Shown here piece after piece: positions 38,344 through 41,627 of a stretch of DNA of 41,627 bases (the first letter of the stretch is position 1; every line of letters starts with the position of its first letter). Position numbers and translations under genes: made by a program. The stretch is taken from IMG/VR virus record IMGVR_UViG_3300036852_000283, positions 1-41,627 of that record, one strand, 5' to 3'. The DNA is from a virus. Below the pieces are notes generated by a model, which was not told the origin of the DNA, ran no database searches, and worked only from the letters and a program-made list of their open reading frames with translations.

Positions 38344-38601
38344 ATGCCAAAGAGACGCGCGCATCCGCCCCTCACGCCGCGCGAGTCGCCCCACGGCGAC
38401 CGGCTCTACACGATCTTGAAAGATGGCCGGCGGTACGACGTCGAGATCCGCGACGACACGAAGACTGGCGCTGGGGTCGAGCTCCAGCTCTATCAGGATG
38501 GCGTCATCGCGTTGATCCGTACGTACTCGTCACTCGACGCCGCGTTGGCCGACGGCCTGCACGTGCGCGACATTCTCCAACGGGGCTGGAAGCATCTCTG
38601 A
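38344..38601 (+). CDS. Hypothetical protein upstream of integrase
   Basis: An 85-residue protein from the ATG at 38344, with AAGGA 8 bases upstream. An in-frame ATG at 38236 would add 36 residues but has no ribosome site. It contains DRLYTILKDGRRYDVEIRDD, then VELQLYQDGVIALIRTY and ALADGLHVRDILQRG, a small alpha/beta layout. Its stop overlaps the integrase start (TGATG), so they are co-translated; it might assist recombination. Confidence 0.65.
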   Translation: MPKRRAHPPLTPRESPHGDRLYTILKDGRRYDVEIRDDTKTGAGVELQLYQDGVIALIRTYSSLDAALADGLHVRDILQRGWKHL

Positions 38602-39977
38602 TGAGTCGCCGTCCCGGGAGTCGCCGTCGCGGCGGGTGGCGACGCAAGGGCTCGCAGCTCCAAGTCTATGTACACCTTCACGACGGGCCCGGCGGGTTCC
38701 GATCTGCCCTGCGGCCGCTCGACACGCCGGCGAAGGCGCTGCAGGACTGGATCGACGATCAGTGCACGGAGTATCGCCGCCAGTATCCCCGCGCCACGCG
38801 TGGCACGCTCGCGGCCGACATGCCGACGTACCTGCAACTGCTCGTGAACCGCCCGGCACTGCAACGTGATCGCACGCATCACCTCGCGTGGTGGTGTGCG
38901 CGGTTCGGGCACCGTTCCAGACACGCACTCCAGCCGCATGAACTCGAAACGGTACTGAACGAACTCCTCGCCGCTGGTGCCGCGCCCTCGACGGTGAAGA
39001 AGTACCGCACGGCGCTCTATCACCTCTACACGAAACTCGACGGGAAGAACGCGCCGAACCCGCTGCGTGACGTGCCGCCGCCACGCGAACCCGATCCGCT
39101 GCCGCGCGCCATCCCGTACGAGATCATCGACGCTATCTTCCGCCACATGCCGGAGACACGGTATCCGCGGAAGATCGATGCCGCCCGCGCCGCGCTCGTG
39201 TATGCCGCCGCCACCGCCCCACGCGCCAACAGGAGCGCGATCGCGCGCGCGCATGGCCTGAGTGAGACGATGGTCCGAAAGATCGTGCTGCGCCACGGCC
39301 AACGCTGGGACGGAGCCTCTCAGACGAAAGCCCGGCTGCGACTCATGGCGTACGTTGGCCTGCCGCCCGCGCAGATTCGTGCACTCACCAGAGCTGATAT
39401 CGATCTCGACGCGGAAACCATTCTCGCGCACGGTCGGAAGAAAGGGGGCGGCACCCGGCCGATGTTGCTGCCGCTCACGCCACGCGGCCTCGACGCCGCG
39501 CGCGCCTTCATCGACGCCAACGCGTTCGCGACGAACGGCCACTTCAGCATGTCCAGCCTGCTGCATGCTTGGCGTCGTGGTATCAACCGGATGTGCGACG
39601 CGCTCGAGCAGGATCCCGCGACACGGCCTACCGGCGAACAGCTCCGGCGCGAATTGGCTGGCCACGTTCCGTATGATGTCCGTCACAGCTACTTGACCGA
39701 AGCCCAACTCGCCACCGGCAATATTCGGACGACCCAGAGCCTCGCACTGCACAGCGACTCGCGGATGACGGAACGCTACACCCTCGCGGCCGTCGCGCCC
39801 GAGCTCCAAGCCGCTGCCAAGTTACTTGCGCAACGTCTCGTTGGGCACCGAAACGGCACCGAACCGCCGTCTGAGACGCGCGAAACCGACGCTAAATGGC
39901 GCAAACTGCGGATGGCCACGATCGGCGCCGGTGACGCGAATATCAAGGCGAAAGTACTCAATTCTTCGAAGAAATGA
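38601..39977 (+). CDS. int: Tyrosine recombinase integrase
   Basis: A 458-residue integrase that recombines attP with a host tRNA gene. Residues about 70-150 form the core-binding domain; the catalytic domain runs from about 170. Catalytic residues seen are a possible Lys at 280-281, Arg361 and His362 (PYDVRHSYLT), His384 and Tyr393 (ERYTL). At the first-Arg box the string is YVGLPPAQIRAL, with Pro255 where TG-x-R is expected. Residues about 199-233 (NRSAIARAHGLSETMVRKIV) look like an inserted helix-turn-helix. It starts on the stop of the previous gene and ends 13 bases before attP. Confidence 0.92.
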   Translation: MSRRPGSRRRGGWRRKGSQLQVYVHLHDGPGGFRSALRPLDTPAKALQDWIDDQCTEYRRQYPRATRGTLAADMPTYLQLLVNRPALQRDRTHHLAWWCARFGHRSRHALQPHELETVLNELLAAGAAPSTVKKYRTALYHLYTKLDGKNAPNPLRDVPPPREPDPLPRAIPYEIIDAIFRHMPETRYPRKIDAARAALVYAAATAPRANRSAIARAHGLSETMVRKIVLRHGQRWDGASQTKARLRLMAYVGLPPAQIRALTRADIDLDAETILAHGRKKGGGTRPMLLPLTPRGLDAARAFIDANAFATNGHFSMSSLLHAWRRGINRMCDALEQDPATRPTGEQLRRELAGHVPYDVRHSYLTEAQLATGNIRTTQSLALHSDSRMTERYTLAAVAPELQAAAKLLAQRLVGHRNGTEPPSETRETDAKWRKLRMATIGAGDANIKAKVLNSSKK

Positions 39978-39991
39978 TCGGCGGAAGTGAT

Positions 39992-40037
39992 CGCGCCCGG
40001 CAGGATTCGAACCTGCGACCTTCGGCTCCGGAGGCCG
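39992..40037. other. attP: attP core: 3' half of a tRNA-Arg(CCG) gene
   Basis: Read on the minus strand, this stretch is a tRNA 3' half: anticodon loop CTCCGGA (anticodon CCG), the variable region, the T arm GCAGG-TTCGAAT-CCTGC, acceptor strand CGGGCGC and a discriminator G. The 5' partner of the anticodon stem breaks at 40038, so identity ends there, leaving about 46 bp. It begins about 15 bases after the integrase stop. Integration would rebuild an intact tRNA gene. Confidence 0.85.
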
Positions 40038-40135
40038 TTATCAGTTCGGGCAGTTAATGCTATAAAAGGACTTCTGGCGACGCGGCACCGCGAGCAGGCA
40101 CGCCAACGCGTTCGCGACGGGTCGTCGTGGACCGA

Positions 40136-40867
40136 TCATGATCGTTTCGGTTGCACCGGGTCTAGTCGCACCGTCGTCGTCCCCCCACCCAGAATGCGCG
40201 GCAACGTCGCGGTGCCGTAGTACGACGGATCGGGATCCGTCAGCAGCATTTCGAGAAGGACGCGGACTTCGTCGACTCTCTTTTCAAGGCGATCGAGAAC
40301 GGGTTTCAGATCAGTCGGCTGCGGCTGTGGTATCGGCTGTGGCGGGGACGGCTGTGGTGCGGGCGGGCTTTGGGCTTGGCTCGCCACCATCTCGAAATGG
40401 CCGCCATCCCAATCGCTATACCGCGCGAGAATCACGTTCGTCCGCTCGCGCACGGTGACATTGAAATCACTGCGCGTGCTGCCAGCGGCCACCATGAAGC
40501 CGACGAGCTCGCCGTCGTGCGGCACGTAGCTCGCCAGCGTCGGCCACCGATCCCGCGCGTAGAGCCAGCTCGTACCAATCGTTTCAATGGGTCGATCGCT
40601 TTGCGGTTTGTCCATCTGGTTCCGCCGCAACCGTTCGGCTCCCGTGCCGATCCATTCGCCGTTGATCCGAACGAACACCCACACCGTGGCTTCCTGCAAG
40701 GCACCGCCCATGTCGACGGGTGGCCATTGCCCCTGCTTGTCGTACCGCACGCGCATCGTGCCTGGGCGGATCCAGAATTCCTGCAGCTCAGACGTGATCG
40801 GCCACGTCAGCACTTCGGGATTCGAACCCTCGACGCGGACGTTCGCGAGATCGATGGCATCGTTCAA
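40136..40867 (-). CDS. Conserved phage protein of unknown function
   Basis: A 243-residue protein. Its outline (SNPEVLTWPITSELQEFWIRPG, ATVWVFVRINGEWIGTGAERL, SWLYARDRWPTLASYVP, GELVGFMVAAGSTRSDFNVTVRERTNVIL) is one I recognise from a widespread family near lysis or tail-end genes in siphoviruses. A Pro/Gln linker (about 165-187) leads to a coiled coil and a flexible tail. It is the last gene of the leftward operon and is coupled to its neighbour by four bases. No enzymatic motif is seen; a role in virion or lysis is possible. Confidence 0.7.
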   Translation of the reverse strand: MNDAIDLANVRVEGSNPEVLTWPITSELQEFWIRPGTMRVRYDKQGQWPPVDMGGALQEATVWVFVRINGEWIGTGAERLRRNQMDKPQSDRPIETIGTSWLYARDRWPTLASYVPHDGELVGFMVAAGSTRSDFNVTVRERTNVILARYSDWDGGHFEMVASQAQSPPAPQPSPPQPIPQPQPTDLKPVLDRLEKRVDEVRVLLEMLLTDPDPSYYGTATLPRILGGGTTTVRLDPVQPKRS

Positions 40868-41043
40868 GGTGTCCCCCGTTCGAGTGCTCGCCGTGTCGCC
40901 TCGAGATCGTCCGCCAACCGCCGGAGCACGCCCGCGGCGATGATTCGCGGCGTGTCGTCGCCGTAGTCTGCCGCCCAGGCGCGTAAGAGCTGCACCCAGG
41001 CTTCGAGCGTGTGCGTGAGTTGCGCCAGATCCTCTGGTCTCAC
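40864..41043 (-). CDS. Small helical protein of the lysis-region cluster
   Basis: A 59-residue protein from the GTG at 41043 in a GTGA overlap with the membrane protein stop. It is helical (EDLAQLTHTLEAWVQLLRAW, then IIAAGVLRRLADDLEATRRA). A longer open frame extends upstream but overlaps the membrane protein gene. Function unknown. Confidence 0.65.
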   Translation of the reverse strand: MRPEDLAQLTHTLEAWVQLLRAWAADYGDDTPRIIAAGVLRRLADDLEATRRALERGTP

Positions 41044-41387
41044 ACTCGACCCCGCATGAACCAGTACAGCAACCGCCGGTCGACGTTGTCGAAGATCGAC
41101 TCGCCGATCAAGATGACCACCAGCGCGAATCCGACGAGCAGCGAGAGACCTGGTACGGGATGTCCGACGACCAACCGCGCGCCATAGAGCAACCCCAAGG
41201 CGACGATCAATCCTAAGCGCGCCACCTGGCGTCTGACATTGGCGAGGACAATGACCTGTCGCGCGCCGTTCTGGAGACTCCGATGGACCATCTGCCAATC
41301 ACGGATCGCCTGGACACACCCCCAGAGGGTCAGCACGGCACCCACGGCAAGTAAACTGAGAAGGATCCCTAGGATCAGCACAATCAT
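41040..41387 (-). CDS. Three-span membrane protein, holin candidate
   Basis: A 115-residue protein with hydrophobic segments at about 1-24 (IVLILGILLSLLAVGAVLTL), 57-73 and 80-96 (GLSLLVGFALVVILIGE). A basic loop lies between the first and second. Size, three spans and location after the tail genes fit a class I holin or a related lysis membrane protein. No endolysin was recognised next to it, so the role stays tentative. Confidence 0.65.
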   Translation of the reverse strand: MIVLILGILLSLLAVGAVLTLWGCVQAIRDWQMVHRSLQNGARQVIVLANVRRQVARLGLIVALGLLYGARLVVGHPVPGLSLLVGFALVVILIGESIFDNVDRRLLYWFMRGRV

Positions 41388-41388
41388 T

Positions 41389-41571
41389 TCATGTCAACCG
41401 GCGCGGCACCTCGTCGAGTCTGCCCACGACCTGCGTCTGAAGATCAATGGCCCGCTCGACGAGCCGTTGCAGATCTTCGGCTTGTTGCCGCAACGCGGCC
41501 TTGAGTTGTTCGTCTTCCCGTGTGGTGACGCGCCTGGACCGTTTCACCCAACGAGACCATTCGAACTTCAC
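41389..41571 (-). CDS. Small coiled-coil protein (complete copy)
   Basis: A 60-residue protein starting with GTG (MKFEWSRWVKRSRRVTT...). Basic N-terminus, then a heptad-like helix (EDEQLKAALRQQAEDLQRLV, later DLQTQVVGRLDEV). On the circular genome the start overlaps the stop of 177-410 by four bases. It ends one base before the membrane protein start. No family recognised; perhaps a spanin-like or scaffold partner of the lysis-region membrane proteins. Confidence 0.7.
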   Translation of the reverse strand: MKFEWSRWVKRSRRVTTREDEQLKAALRQQAEDLQRLVERAIDLQTQVVGRLDEVPRRLT

Positions 41572-41627
41572 GGCTGTGCTCCAGGGAGCAAGCGCGTCGC
41601 GCGCTCAGCAATCCCGGCATGCTGTAG
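41392..41627. repeat. Right copy of the 236-bp contig-end repeat
   Basis: Matches 1-236 with one substitution (C at 41519, G at 128), an amino-acid change from Pro to Arg in the small coiled-coil protein. See the left copy. Confidence 0.95.

Noticed and set aside
38493-39809. 438-codon minus-strand frame
   Set aside because: Antisense of the integrase; integrase motifs are clear on the plus strand.
39992-40037. Complete tRNA gene
   Set aside because: Only the 3' half is present; D arm and acceptor 5' strand are absent, so it is an attachment core.
39987-40220. Plus-strand frame beginning with an APGRIRTCDL-like string
   Set aside because: A well-known artefact: translation of the antisense of a tRNA 3' end. 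It is part of attP.

Overview
This window is a nearly complete genome of a temperate, tailed, siphovirus-like phage with GC-rich DNA. Its first 236 bases recur at its end (1-236 matches 41392-41627 with one mismatch), so the contig most likely closes to a circle of 41391 bp. The HK97-type head genes, a 594-residue tape measure, a tail-tip hub, a tyrosine integrase and a divergent repressor/Cro pair support this reading. The host cannot be named. A Gram-negative-type lipoprotein signal, Shine-Dalgarno starters and an attP core made from the 3' half of a tRNA-Arg(CCG) gene point to a high-GC bacterium, probably with an outer membrane.

Layout. (1) About 35.9 kb down to 23.5 kb, minus strand: a dense early operon in which most stops and starts overlap by 1-4 bases. 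It holds Cro and other HTH regulators, two 20-22-residue micro-ORFs, HNH and zinc-ribbon proteins, an SSB-like protein ending in DDDIPF, a protein with 28 copies of a 9-bp repeat, a primase-polymerase/DnaB fusion, a replication initiator with an origin-like palindrome cluster inside it, a VRR-NUC-like nuclease and many tiny proteins. (2) About 23.4 to 17.3 kb, minus: virion-like and appendage-like genes, including a protein with a strict alternating 37/41-residue repeat, unusually placed upstream of the terminase. (3) About 16.4 kb to 1, minus: small and large terminase, portal with a long coiled-coil extension, protease, RHH protein, capsid, head-tail connectors, tail tube, tail assembly chaperones with an AAAAAAC -1 frameshift site, tape measure, hub and a fibre-like protein. 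The operon then runs through the circle junction into small membrane proteins and a 243-residue protein (41.6 to 40.1 kb). (4) 36.0 to 40.0 kb, plus: repressor, small genes, a Big/PKD lipoprotein, a tandem noncoding repeat, and integrase followed directly by attP.

How the parts work together. The divergent switch near 35.98 kb decides between lysogeny (plus-strand repressor, integrase and lipoprotein) and lytic growth (minus-strand replication genes followed by packaging and morphogenesis genes). I see no strong promoter or terminator between the early and late blocks, so the minus-strand genes may form one very long transcription unit. I did not recognise an endolysin.
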